A program made the translations under genes and the position numbers. The notes below the pieces were generated by a model, which ran no database searches, had not been told where the DNA came from, and saw only the letters and a list, made by a program, of their open reading frames with translations. From the NCBI GenBank assembly GCA_963751695.1, contig CAVVVP010000005.1, positions 631,530 through 695,529 on the forward strand: 64,000 nt of DNA. The letters are read 5' to 3'. Every line of letters begins with the position of its first letter. The stretch's first letter is position 1. Source of the DNA: SZUA-22 sp963751695. GTDB taxonomy: Bacteria > Bacteroidota > Ignavibacteria > Ignavibacteriales > Melioribacteraceae. Shown here piece after piece: positions 47,708 to 57,341 of this stretch.

Positions 47708-49264
47708 TTATTTAATGTTATCTCTTCTAATTGGTTGTCCAGGGGCTGATTTTTCAATCAATTCTCCATTGGAAATGACAGCTACACCATTTACTAAAAG
47801 ATTATTTACACCAATTGCTGGTTGGTTTGGTTGTTCATAAGTTCCAACATCCGATATTTTTTCTGGATCAAAAACTACTATATCGGCATCCATTCCTTTT
47901 TGTAAACGTCCTTTCTTTTTCATTTGAGGCACAAATTTTTCAAGCTTTTGAGCCGGCATCAAAGTCATTTTACGAAGAGCTTCTTGTATTGTCATTAATT
48001 TACGTTCACGCACATATGAGCGAAGAATTTTTGCAAATGTTCCATTTGATCTTGGGTGGCTAAATGTTTCTTTTGGTAGTGGCCATTCATCACCCTCATA
48101 GTTATGTATATGTCCGCAATGATCCATCGTCATCCAAAACATTTCGTCAGATTCAATATGAATTTGTGGATGAAGTATCGACCTATCAAGTAGCGCAAGA
48201 TCCTCAGGATTACTTTCATCTAAAAAGTGCCAAACAATAAAAGTTCCTGGCTGATTCTTTTGGTAATCATTTAATTGTTCTTCGGTCATACGCTCGGTAC
48301 CAAGTTGAAAATTGTTAGCAGTGCTACCCATTCTCTCACGCCAGCCTTCACCAGTAAACATTGCTGCACCTATAACAGTACTTGCAGCACCCCAAGGGTA
48401 AGCTCCAACTGAAATATTTATATTCTGCTCAAAAGCATCATCAATCAAGGGAATAATTGATTCAATATCTTTTAAGGATGTGCTATTTATATGGCAAATG
48501 TGCATATGTGCGCCAGTTAGAGCGGAATTTGAGATTAACTCCTTAATGGCTTCAAAAGAACTTTTAGGTTCCATATTGCTAGCATACCTTACGTGTGTAT
48601 AAGTTGCTACATCGTATTTAGCAGCCATCTTAGCTAATGCGTAATATTCTTTTTCTCCATATCCTGGTGCGTATCCAGCATTGATGCCAATTCCCAATGC
48701 TCCCTGATTTATACCTTCTTCAACATAGGCCAGTATTTTTTCTTCTTGCTCAGGAGTGGCTATTTCCATTTTCCAGTCGTTATCCTTTTGAGCATTTTGA
48801 AAATAAGCTGCAGTAGCTTCAGGTTTTGTATCTGAAAATGTGGCAATACGTGCGTATGTCCAACCAGATGCGGCGCCATAATTTAATGGCAGTTTCTTTT
48901 GGGATTGAGCTGAATACCATTGGTCAATTGGCAGAACTCCGGATTCAAGTTCGAGCATTGTTGTAACACCCTGCATTGCTTGCATGCGGTAATCACCAAT
49001 ATTTTGCCCATGAGCATGAATATCAATAAACCCCGGGGAAACAACTTGTCCTGTGGCATCAATAATTTCTCTACCAGAAATCTCTTTTTCAGTAATGATG
49101 GAAATTTTTCCATCTTTAATACCTACATTTCTGATACCGTCTAATTTTGTTTCCGGATCAATAACACGCCCATTAATAATGGCAATGTCATAGACAATAT
49201 TATCTCCACAAGATTGAATAAAAATAGAAATAGTTATTAATACTAAAATTGAAATGGATTTCAT
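47708..49264 (-). CDS. D-aminoacylase-like amidohydrolase lipoprotein (copy 2)
   Basis: A paralogue of the previous enzyme, about 518 residues from the preferred Met at 49264, which opens a lipoprotein signal ending IQSC; AGGAGG-like bases lie just before it. The longer frame to 49366 adds 34 residues without a clear role. The HxH motif is in SPGFIDIHAHGQN, and further metal ligands are likely in THVRYASN and MHICHINSTS. The C-terminus has GMDADIVVFDPEKI. This is the first gene of the series that ends with the DcaP-like porin, and the MalT-like regulator lies about 320 bases upstream on the same strand. Confidence 0.85.
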   Translation of the reverse strand: MKSISILVLITISIFIQSCGDNIVYDIAIINGRVIDPETKLDGIRNVGIKDGKISIITEKEISGREIIDATGQVVSPGFIDIHAHGQNIGDYRMQAMQGVTTMLELESGVLPIDQWYSAQSQKKLPLNYGAASGWTYARIATFSDTKPEATAAYFQNAQKDNDWKMEIATPEQEEKILAYVEEGINQGALGIGINAGYAPGYGEKEYYALAKMAAKYDVATYTHVRYASNMEPKSSFEAIKELISNSALTGAHMHICHINSTSLKDIESIIPLIDDAFEQNINISVGAYPWGAASTVIGAAMFTGEGWRERMGSTANNFQLGTERMTEEQLNDYQKNQPGTFIVWHFLDESNPEDLALLDRSILHPQIHIESDEMFWMTMDHCGHIHNYEGDEWPLPKETFSHPRSNGTFAKILRSYVRERKLMTIQEALRKMTLMPAQKLEKFVPQMKKKGRLQKGMDADIVVFDPEKISDVGTYEQPNQPAIGVNNLLVNGVAVISNGELIEKSAPGQPIRRDNIK

Positions 49265-49585
49265 AAATCCTCCAAAATAAATGTTCTTATTCGTTAAATG
49301 ATAAATGAAACTTGAATTGGTGATATCTGCTTGAGAAATATCATAACCTTTCTTTTTGAGTAGCACGTTACCAAATTAACACTGAGTAGAATAAATACAT
49401 TCGGATAAAACTTCCATTAAGGTTTTCCAAAAAAATCTATTTAAGCTTAAATAATATTAAAATGAATAAATTCATTCAATTCCACTAAAGTGGAATAATG
49501 AAGACAAAGTATTTTTTATACACAAAGTTTCATTAAATATCATTGAAATAGTAAATAATTATCTTTTGGGAGGATAAGTAGTAAT

Positions 49586-52323
49586 TTAATGATGTTCGGT
49601 TTCAATCTTAATAAGATCTAGTTCTTTTGCTTTCATAATTGCAGCTATTCTGTTATTTACGCCCAGTTTTTTGTAAGTAACGTATAAGTGTTTTTTTACA
49701 GTATCTAAAGAGATATAGAGCTTATTGGCTATTTCAATATTTCTGTATCCATTTGCTACAAAAACTAATATTTCTCTTTCTTTGTCTGTGAGATTTATCT
49801 CATCGGCATTTTCATTATTGAAAATATGTGCAGTAATTTTGGGGGATTTTTCTTTTTAAACTGATTTAATATTTTTTTCACATATTTATTATTTTTTTCG
49901 GTTGCTTGCACAAGCATCAGAATTTTTTCAATTTGTTTTCCATAATCAATAAAAGCCCTTATAAAACCGCCAGGTTTAGCTAAAAAGAGGCCCTTTTGAA
50001 TTATTTTCACAGCTTCTTTTTCATTACCATCTTCAAATAGTATTATAGCCAACATTGGCAACGCCTGTAATAGTAAATTTTGCGTTCCACTGTTTTCTCC
50101 AAATGTAATAAGATTTGCAAGTTTTTCTTTAGCATCTTCCTTTAATGCTTGATCATTTGAAAAATAAAGTAATTTTATTTCAGTTAACTGTGGGAAAAAA
50201 TAATAGAATACTGGTGGATAAACATTAAAGTTTACTCCCTTGCTCAAACTTAAGGCTTTTTTAATATTCTTTTGTCTAATTGCTAATTCAATTTCACATG
50301 TTTTAGCCATCATTATAAGATCTTCTATTTCATGTTCATTAGCAAAATCATACAACTTCGAAAGAGTTAAGTCAAGCTCATCTTTCATTCCAAGCTGTTG
50401 AAGTGTAAATACCTTTGTATAGTAACAATTTTGTATCCAATGAGGTCGGCCGGCATATTTGTATTCTTCAATACTGTCAGTATATTTTATTATATTATCT
50501 AAATTATTCCACTCATAGTTAACTCTACTTAAATAATAATTTAGATTTGAATAGGTTACCCAAAGTTTCTTTTCTTTACAAACATCAAGGTTTTCTTTCG
50601 ATAACTGTAAAATTTTCTTAAGGTTTCCTTGGTATGCGTAGAGAATTATTTTTGCTAGATCTATTCTAATTCTGCCATGTATATACTCCGGAGGTAATTC
50701 TTGTGATATCCTCTCAAGCATCTTTTCCGCAGCCTTAAAGTCACCCAAGGAATTTTTCACAATAGCGTTCATTGCAATAGTAAATTCCCAGTAATAATGA
50801 TTTTTATATGTTAATAATTTAATTGCTTGCTGTGAGTGATTTAAGCTCTGTTCTAGCTTGCCACTGTAGTAAAAGAGTCCACTAGAAATTGAATGAAATT
50901 CTCCTTTTAAATTCGCAGTATCTTTATTTTTTTGCTTAAGTGATTTCAACAATTTTTCAGCAGTTTCTAGGTCAATTTTCATAGAAATATACTCTGCAGT
51001 AAGATCAAACAATAAAGCTCTTGTAAGCAGCAAATCAAGTTCTTCTATTATAACCTCATTTGGCACCAACTCTAACCACTTCAATAGAGTGTTGAATTTT
51101 TCTCTGTTAAGCAATTTGTATTTATTCTCTCTAAAAATATTTCTTATGATGCTAATGTTGTCTGATTTTACAGCATGTTTTATTGCTTCTTCAAATAAAC
51201 CGTTTCTATAGAAATACTCGCTACCTATTTTGTGAATAGCTTTAATCTCTGACTCTGTTGTTTTATTTTTTAACTGTTGAAGTAAAAAATCAGAAAATAA
51301 ATGATGAAATCTGAACCATTCTTCTTTTTCATCTAAAGGCACAATAAATTGAGAAGAATTTTTGAACTGCTCAAAGAACAATTCACCCTCATTTTTAAGT
51401 TTTTGATTTCCTTTTTTTATTGTTTTATCTAATCCAATAATAAGCTCTTTGTTAAAACGAGCAAAAGCTGAAGATACTAATAATAACTCTCTAGAATGTT
51501 TTGGAATTTGATTAAAAATTTCATTTAGTAAATATTCAGTTAAATAATATTTATCACCTTTTATTTCTTCTAAAGGATTTTCCAATTTATTTTTTATATC
51601 CAAATAGTGTATGACAAGTCGAATACCAACAATCCATCCTTCCGTCTTACTAACAATTAAATTAATATTTTGCTCATGAATGTCTTTTCCTTGAATTTTT
51701 TGGGCTAATATCTTAGTCTCTTCTTTACTAAAACACAATTCAGCTGTTCTAATTTGAGTAATATTTTGAAATGATTTTTGTTTGCTTAAATTTATAGATG
51801 GATCGGTTCTGCTTATAATGACTAAATGAAAGTTACGTGGTGGATACTTAAGTAATTTATTAATAGTATTATGAATTTCCTCATTATTGATGAGATGGTA
51901 ATCATCGAGAACAATAATTAGTTCTTGATCAATTTCATCAATCTCATTTATTAAAGTATTTAATATGACTTTTTGAGGTGGTAAGTTTTGTGCAGAAATC
52001 AAGTTGTTTAATTCATTAAAATATTCTGAAGAAATCTTTCTCACACTATATGTTAGATAAAGTAAAAAAGTTCTGATATCATTGAATTCCTCATCAATAG
52101 AAATCCAACAATGCTCAGATTTAGTAGAGTTTAACCATTGACTTACTGCAACACTTTTCCCATAGCCCGAAGGTGCTACTACTAATGTCAAAACATTCTC
52201 TCGGTATCTTTCCAGTTTTTTTATTATATGGTTTCGGGTGAGATAATGATCTTTTATTACTGGTTTATATAGTTTTGTTTTTAATATTTGATTACTACTA
52301 TTTCTTGTCATATCTCCTACCAA
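49586..52323 (-). pseudogene. MalT-type LuxR-family regulator, frameshifted before the DNA-binding domain
   Basis: A large ATP-dependent activator of the MalT/LAL class. The intact frame gives 842 residues: a STAND NTPase with Walker A APSGYGKSVAVSQWL near 57 and Walker B IVLDDYHLI near 137, then TPR-like helical repeats to the C-terminus. It stops at 49795. A LuxR helix-turn-helix lies just beyond in another frame (NLTDKEREILVFVANGYRN, then NKLYISLDTVKKHL) with a stop at 49586-49588. Adding one base to the C run at 49841-49845 joins them. Without the repair the protein cannot bind DNA. It probably controls the hydrolase-porin genes downstream. Confidence 0.8.
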
Positions 52324-53082
52324 AATCCCGAAGAACTTCTAAATAATTTCTATCCAAAATATCAAATAATTGAAGGTTGAATAATGTAATACTAAAAGTT
52401 AAGATAAAATTTATATCCGGACAAAATATTTTTAATTACTGTTTTTTTGCTACTAACCAGCACGTCATTATTCAAAAACTTAGTCTGTACAAATAAAGAT
52501 AGATAGGATTACAAAAAGCGAATATAGTCATACCCCAACTCATCCCAAAGGCAAGCATTAAGGATCGTATTCGCAGCTTTATCTCTATTTTTAGTCAATC
52601 TCAGCGCCCAAATTTTCGTTTGTGTATGTTAATATAATTTTAAAAATTAAGGATTCTAATTTGATAGTAATTCTGTAATTTAGGAACGTTCCTCTCATTT
52701 AATTTTCCCAATATGATTTGTCATCCTGAATTGTTTATGCCCGTAAGGACGAGATATGCTCGTTTTACGTGTATACAATCCCTCCCAAACGGTATTAAAT
52801 TCCACAATCAAAAATCAAATCCCAAACCCAAATAAACAATGTTGCTCGTTGCCAATAGTATAAGAGAAGCTCTAAGCCCCTATAAACACTTGACTTTGAG
52901 AGATATTACTCTATCTTATAATTTGCAATTTAACAATTTCTAATAATAAGATTATTCTAAGTTCATTGAATTATTGATTGGGAAACAAAAAAAAGTTACA
53001 GAATCCTTAGGTGTAGACTAAACTGTAGACGATTTCTAATATTTCTATGTTTTTATTGAATCATCTAAGTTATCTTTAAAAC
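52324..53082. other. Long intergenic region
   Basis: About 760 bases with no supported gene. It contains the second copy of a dispersed repeat (52513-52599) and a promoter-like TTGACT / TATCTT pair near 52890-52920. An ATG frame of 34 codons at 52839 has no ribosome-binding site or likeness and is not called. Confidence 0.45.
52513..52599 (-). repeat. Dispersed repeat, copy 2
   Basis: This is the partner of 35122-35206. The minus strand reads LTKNRDKAANTILNACLWDE then LGYDYIRFL and a stop, without the internal stop of copy 1. It is therefore the better-preserved copy of what may be the end of a small gene. Confidence 0.5.
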
Positions 53083-53117
53083 AAAAAAAGTGCAATTAAA
53101 CTTATTAATCACACTTT
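53083..53117 (-). terminator. Rho-independent terminator after tRNA-Cys
   Basis: On the minus strand AAAGTG and CACTTT form a stem that is followed by a run of seven T. It lies directly past the 3' end of the tRNA-Cys copy and shows that this side is the tRNA gene's original downstream flank. Confidence 0.65.
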
Positions 53118-53120
53118 CTT

Positions 53121-53200
53121 GAGGCGACGGTCGGATTCGAACCGACGAATAAAGGTTTTGCAGACCTTCGCCTTAAACCACTTGGCCTATAGTTACCTCC
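53121..53200 (-). tRNA. tRNA-Cys (GCA) lacking its 5' acceptor strand
   Basis: The minus strand gives GGCCAAGTGGTTTAAGGC (D arm), AAGGTCTGCAAAACCTT (anticodon stem and loop, GCA for Cys), a T arm GTCGGTTCGAATCCGAC and the acceptor 3' strand CGTCGCCT. The 5' acceptor strand should read GGCGACG, but the bases before the D arm (GGTAACTATA) do not pair. The tRNA is probably not functional. A broken integrase gene starts 57 bases to the right, so this is most likely the attachment-site copy left at the end of an integrated element; an intact tRNA-Cys would be expected at its other end. Confidence 0.7.
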
Positions 53201-53256
53201 CTTTGATATGGATTTAGATATGCCATCAGTGATTCTAAGAGCTCAGAGGAGCTATT

Positions 53257-54244
53257 ATGTATCTAACAAAAAGAAATAACATCTACTATCTCTTCTATAG
53301 GAAGAAGATGGGAATTTGACATGCAAGTCCACTGGAGCTAAAATTAAATCAGAAGCACTTTCTTTTCTTTCAAGTTTCAAGAGAGAACAGGAAGAGAGAG
53401 AGCTCAGAGGAATATACTTCAAAGATCTAATTTTTGAACTTCTTAAAAACTCGGAGACAATCCATAAATGGAATCATACCAAGACTTTAAGAGTAGCCTT
53501 AAACCAAGCAATTAATTTCTTGGTAATATCTCAATTGATAATCTTAATCCTCAAAAAATTCAATCATATATCATCTACAGAACAACAAAACCGTTCTATG
53601 TCCATGTGAGAAGGGATATAGCTACTCTATCAAATATATTGAACTATTCGATCATTCATAATTATCTAAAAGATAATCCAATCAAGAACATAAGAAACCA
53701 AAATACCAGAGAAGCAACCTCTATATTTTTCAAAGCTAGAGTTTAATAAATTTAATCCTATCAATTATAGATGATGAAGTATTCAAGGACCTAGTATTAT
53801 TGGCTATAAACACCGGTATGAGACAGATGGAATTGCTTACATTAACCAAAGAGCAAATAGATTTAGGGAAATAGATCGTTACTCTGGATAACAGAAAACA
53901 TATTACAAAGACAAAAAGGATTAGGGCAGTCCCGCTTGAACAATAGAGCGAAAGAGGTGCTTATTAGAAAGAAGAGTTATATATTACTAGAATTTTCCAC
54001 TTTAATCGAGTCAACAGACAGTAAAACTTTTCAGAAAGTATCGGGCTAAAATCTCGGATAAGATCTGAGTTAACTTTCCATATTTAAGACACACTTTTGC
54101 TAGTTGGTTAGTCCAGAAGAGGAGTTCCTATACTTAAATGTTAGCAAACTACTTGGTCATTCTGATATTAGAACAACTCAGATTTATGCTCATGTCAGCA
54201 ACAATGAACTCAGAGAAAGTGTTGAGAAATTGTCAATATTTTAA
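53257..54244 (+). pseudogene. Tyrosine recombinase (phage integrase), decayed
   Basis: A former integrase of about 320 residues, spread over several frames. It opens MYLTKRNNIYYLFYRKKMG with AGAGGAG before the ATG, passes through CKSTGAKIKSEALSFLSSF, FYVHVRRDIATLSN and NTGMRQMELLTLTKEQ (first catalytic Arg), then LRHTFASWLVQ (the His-x-x-Arg box region) and LLGHSDIRTTQIYAHV (His and the nucleophile Tyr) to a stop at 54242-54244. At least three frameshifts and two stops break it. All key boxes are still visible, so the decay is recent or moderate. It lies next to the tRNA-Cys copy, the usual place for such integrases. Confidence 0.85.
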
Positions 54245-54421
54245 TAAATATTTGCAGTATCTGTTCGTTTATTTATATATTATCAAGAAAGATTTTGTCA
54301 GAATCAATTAAATTGGGCTGCAATTAAACTAATCAAGGAATAAATTGCAAAAAATATCGTTAATAGGGATAATGAGAATCACCAAATAAATTTTTGGAAA
54401 TAATTTTGTGGAGTCGGAACC

Positions 54422-54865
54422 ATGAAAAAAAGAGAAAAAGAAGAGTTCAAAAAGTGGCTTTGTTTCCAATTTGAGAAGGAGACTTTTAAACTATTAGCTG
54501 GGCATGTCAAAGATAGTAACAGTTACCAAAATTTTTCAAGGATATTCAGTGAGAAATTCGATTTTGACCAACTGATTAAAATATATGAAAAATTTTTAAA
54601 GGTAATAAGGAAAGAATATTCAATTCCAAATAATTCCGATAATCGGCCACTATTGTTTACTCATTCAAAAGATATTATTGTAACTATTTTAAGCTGGATA
54701 AATATAGATCATGGAGAATATGCCAAAAAAGTAAGGGATTCTGTTTATATAGAAATGATAACCAAATTAAATCAACAATTATTTAATGGTAAATTTGATT
54801 GGAGAAATATCCTTTTAGCAAATCGTTATACATTGCTCATGCCAGTTGATAAAATAAATCCCTGA
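54422..54865 (+). CDS. Hypothetical protein of the prophage-like element
   Basis: A 147-residue, mostly helical, lysine-rich soluble protein that starts MKKREKEEFKKWLCFQFEKE. It has no motif that I recognise. The ribosome-binding site is in TGGAGTCGGAACC directly before the ATG; the same bases recur at 55491-55500, and their complement forms the loop of a hairpin at 55529-55559. It is the first gene after the integrase and is intact, unlike most neighbours. Confidence 0.55.
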   Translation: MKKREKEEFKKWLCFQFEKETFKLLAGHVKDSNSYQNFSRIFSEKFDFDQLIKIYEKFLKVIRKEYSIPNNSDNRPLLFTHSKDIIVTILSWINIDHGEYAKKVRDSVYIEMITKLNQQLFNGKFDWRNILLANRYTLLMPVDKINP

Positions 54866-54867
54866 TA

Positions 54868-55335
54868 GTGGTCAATACCTTTAGTTTATTGCACTCTTGT
54901 TACATATTTTCAAGAGACGTAATAATATTCAAGTATATAAATAATGAAAAAATTTCAAATGAAGTTCTAATAGAAACTGAACAATTGAATTTTAAGAATA
55001 TAGAACTAGCTAAAAATGAATTTATTAGATATAGAAATGATTTAGAAAAACTTAAGCAAAAAAATACAGAACTCGAGAAAGAAATCATTAAACTCAAAAG
55101 TAATAAAAATACTGAAATAATAAATTCAGGTTCTAAGTCGAGTAGATCACAACCTGGGCAAAAACCAAAATATGAAACAAAGCAAGAGTTATTAACCAGT
55201 ATTAAAAAAATTCAGAACTATAGTGAATTATCTATTAGATCAATGGCAAAAGCGCTTGGATATAAAAGTGACTCTGGTTATAGATACATGCTCGATAAGT
55301 TTAAATTCTCTGCAGACTACCATAAAACTTTATAG
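54868..55335 (+). CDS. Coiled-coil protein with C-terminal helix-turn-helix-like region
   Basis: About 155 residues if GTG at 54868 is used. The middle (about 45-85) is a coiled coil, LEKLKQKNTELEKEIIKLKS, and the C-terminal part LSIRSMAKALGYKSDSGYRY looks like a helix-turn-helix followed by MLDKFKFSAD. The start is uncertain, since the first 25 residues differ in composition and may be out of frame. The small DNA-binding-like end suggests a role in regulation or replication of the element. Family unknown. Confidence 0.5.
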   Translation: MVNTFSLLHSCYIFSRDVIIFKYINNEKISNEVLIETEQLNFKNIELAKNEFIRYRNDLEKLKQKNTELEKEIIKLKSNKNTEIINSGSKSSRSQPGQKPKYETKQELLTSIKKIQNYSELSIRSMAKALGYKSDSGYRYMLDKFKFSADYHKTL

Positions 55336-55528
55336 TCTCCTGCACTGAATTAACCTAATAAAAAAGTGCGCTAAAATAATAGACAAATGTAGTGCACTAA
55401 TCAATCCCGTCATTTTCAATCAATAACAAATTTTTTGCTGCACTGAAATGCACTGGAACAGCCTTTGCATGGAACCAATTGAAAATTTAATGGAGTCGGA
55501 TCCTAAGAAAATATTTTATTTATGGATG
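55336..55528. promoter_or_regulatory. Non-coding region with repeated TGCACT motifs
   Basis: TGCACT occurs at 55341, inside the palindrome AGTGCACT at 55391-55398, and twice at about 55439 and 55449; AGTGCG lies at 55375. Such a cluster in a gap between genes could be binding sites of a repressor or iterons of a replication origin. GGAGTCGGAT at 55492-55501 is complementary to the loop of the next hairpin. Confidence 0.4.
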
Positions 55529-55559
55529 TGCCATGATGAATCCGACTCCCATCATGGCA
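55529..55559 (+). ncRNA. Perfect hairpin with loop complementary to GGAGTCGGAT sites
   Basis: TGCCATGATG and CATCATGGCA form a perfect 10-base stem around the 11-base loop AATCCGACTCC. Ten loop bases are complementary to GGAGTCGGAT at 55492-55501, so the RNA could form a pseudoknot or one of two exclusive structures. Nine of them are also complementary to GGAGTCGGA at 54410-54418, the ribosome-binding region of the gene at 54422. A regulatory RNA is my inference; no transcript is proven. Confidence 0.4.
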
Positions 55560-55639
55560 TTTCTGTTTTAAATAAAATAAGCCAACCTTTTGTAGAGGTC
55601 AGCTTATCATAATCATAAATCACAATAGGGATTGTAATT

Positions 55640-55861
55640 ATGAAACAATATTGTAAACATAGTAAATACTATGAAGTCATTCCATGTAAACGCCTCGCTG
55701 AGCTAGATGAAAAAAGAGAATTAATTTGCAAAAGAATTATTTATGCTAATCGACAAAATGATAAAATCCTTGAATCCCGTTATATAGAAGATTTGGCTTA
55801 TATAGATGCAGAACGTCTTGATGCAGCAGAATTTAGAGAGGTCCAAAATGGAAGTAAATAA
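55640..55861 (+). CDS. Small hypothetical protein of the element
   Basis: A 73-residue charged, helical protein that starts MKQYCKHSKYYEVIPCKRLA. Two Cys and one His near the N-terminus do not form a clear zinc motif. TAGGGATTG precedes the ATG. Its stop overlaps the start of the next small gene by 14 bases, so the two are translated together. No family recognised. Confidence 0.5.
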   Translation: MKQYCKHSKYYEVIPCKRLAELDEKRELICKRIIYANRQNDKILESRYIEDLAYIDAERLDAAEFREVQNGSK

Positions 55862-56009
55862 AAAACAATTAAAAGCAGTTCGGGAGGCAATTAAACTTGT
55901 TCTATATCTATTAGATCAATTCGATACGAAGAAAGTAAATAATACTAAGGTTATGAAAGTTAATGAAATAGCGAAAAATATTTGTTTCCATCACGCTTGG
56001 GAGACCTGA
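55848..56009 (+). CDS. Small hypothetical protein of the element
   Basis: A 53-residue protein from the ATG at 55848 (MEVNKKQLKAVREAIKLVLY), preferred because AGAGAGG lies just before it; the open frame begins earlier at 55806. It is helical and basic. It is followed after 2 bases by the next ATG. No known domain. Confidence 0.45.
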   Translation: MEVNKKQLKAVREAIKLVLYLLDQFDTKKVNNTKVMKVNEIAKNICFHHAWET

Positions 56010-56011
56010 TA

Positions 56012-56215
56012 ATGTTGAATGTTTTGCTAAGTAAGATGTCAACAATCAAAGATTCTTCCGAAATAGATATCCTTCTTGATTCAATGAGTTTGAATGAACT
56101 TACACCCAACTTGCCCAATATAGATTACTTAACACGAGTTGTTGAAATCCTAAAACCCTATTCACAGCATAATGACAATCTCCCAGATGATGAGGCCAGC
56201 GATGACACAGATTGA
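56012..56215 (+). CDS. Small hypothetical acidic protein of the element
   Basis: A 67-residue protein that starts at 56012 (MLNVLLSKMSTIKDSSEIDI), preceded by GGGAGACC. It is acidic and ends in DDEASDDTD. The frame can also begin at 55982. It forms a tight small-gene run with its neighbours, as is usual in phage early regions. Unknown role. Confidence 0.45.
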   Translation: MLNVLLSKMSTIKDSSEIDILLDSMSLNELTPNLPNIDYLTRVVEILKPYSQHNDNLPDDEASDDTD

Positions 56216-56545
56216 TTTAGTGCTTATTAGTCCAAATGAATCAAAAGTATTTATTAGACAGAATAATTTTTTTGCTGGCATAATCAACAGCGAGCTGAGA
56301 ATATTTTATCATATTCCAAGAAGCCAGAAAAACGTATTTAAACTCTTTGGATTTGAAGGACTTGGGATAAATGAAGAAATTCTTTTGATGAAGAGTTTGA
56401 TAAAATTATGGTCAAGTTTAATGACCAGATTATTACTACAACACGCTTAAAGTGGCTAAATGAGGGCGTTGCATCCCCATACTGTAATGAGTCGGTAGAT
56501 AAGCAAATCATACTCGATATAAACAAAATCAATCTTGATGAGTGA
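56202..56545 (+). pseudogene. Hypothetical phage protein, frameshifted
   Basis: The first part reads MTQIDLVLISPNESKVFIRQ and continues to GLGINEEIL; one frameshift near 56385 leads to DEEFDKIMVKFNDQIITTTR and a stop at 56543-56545. The joined protein would have about 114 residues. The compositional match of both parts across the break supports one former gene. No family recognised. Confidence 0.5.
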
Positions 56546-56592
56546 AGCTGTGGATATACTTGAGCCAACTTTGTTTAGTGGGATAGCATAAA

Positions 56593-57332
56593 ATGGCAAA
56601 TCCACAAACCGATAATGGTTTCACATCTATTGCCAACGAACTTTATGAGGCCATTTTAAAAGCACCATTAACCGCAAGGCAATTAAAAGTGGTATTACTA
56701 ATCATTCGCTATACGTATGGATTTAAGCGAAGGAAAAACAATTGTCATTAAGATTTATCGCGAAAGGAACGGGATTGCATTTCCAAAATGTAGGTAAAAC
56801 TCTTAATGAATTGTTTAAGCTAAACATAGTTTTCGTGAATGAAGTTTCCCCTCAAAAAAGGATAATTGGAATCAACAAAAATTATGATAGTTGGGATTTG
56901 ACTGTAATCAAATTAAGAACACCTAATGAAACGAATAACCGTAATCGATTTGAGAACGGTAGTGTAATCAATGCAATGACGGTTAATCCAAAAACCGTAA
57001 TCAATTTGAGAACAAAGAAAGAAAGATCTTTTAAAGAAAATTATAAAGAAAACTATTTGGAGATATTTGAGGAATTTAGAAAAAATTATCCTGGAACCAA
57101 AAGGGGCCTTGAAACTGAGTTTAATTATTTTACAAAAACAATCAAAGATTGGGCAGAAGTGATTTCCAGATTGCAACCAGCTTTAGCCAACCAAATAAAT
57201 GATAGGCAGCAAAAAGAAAGCGAAGGAAAGTTCATTCCAGAATGGAAACATTTAAAATCTTGGATATACAATCGTTACTGGGAAAATGAAATACAAAATG
57301 ATGAGACTCAAAACATTATGAAATTTAATTAG
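56593..57332 (+). pseudogene. Phage replication protein O, frameshifted
   Basis: The N-terminus NGFTSIANELYEAILKAPLT, then LKVVLLIIRYTYGFKRRKN, is the hallmark of the phage replication protein O winged-helix domain. The frame stops near 56746, but a second one continues directly with LSLRFIAKGTGLHFQNVGKT, the recognition-helix part, and runs to 57332. One indel in the AAAAACAATT stretch explains it. In phages this protein binds the origin and recruits the helicase loader or helicase; a broken DnaB-like gene follows after 9 bases, as expected. Confidence 0.75.
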
Positions 57333-57341
57333 GGGAATAAA

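Noticed and set aside
52839..52943. Plus-strand frame of 34 codons
   Set aside because: No ribosome-binding site and no recognisable peptide.
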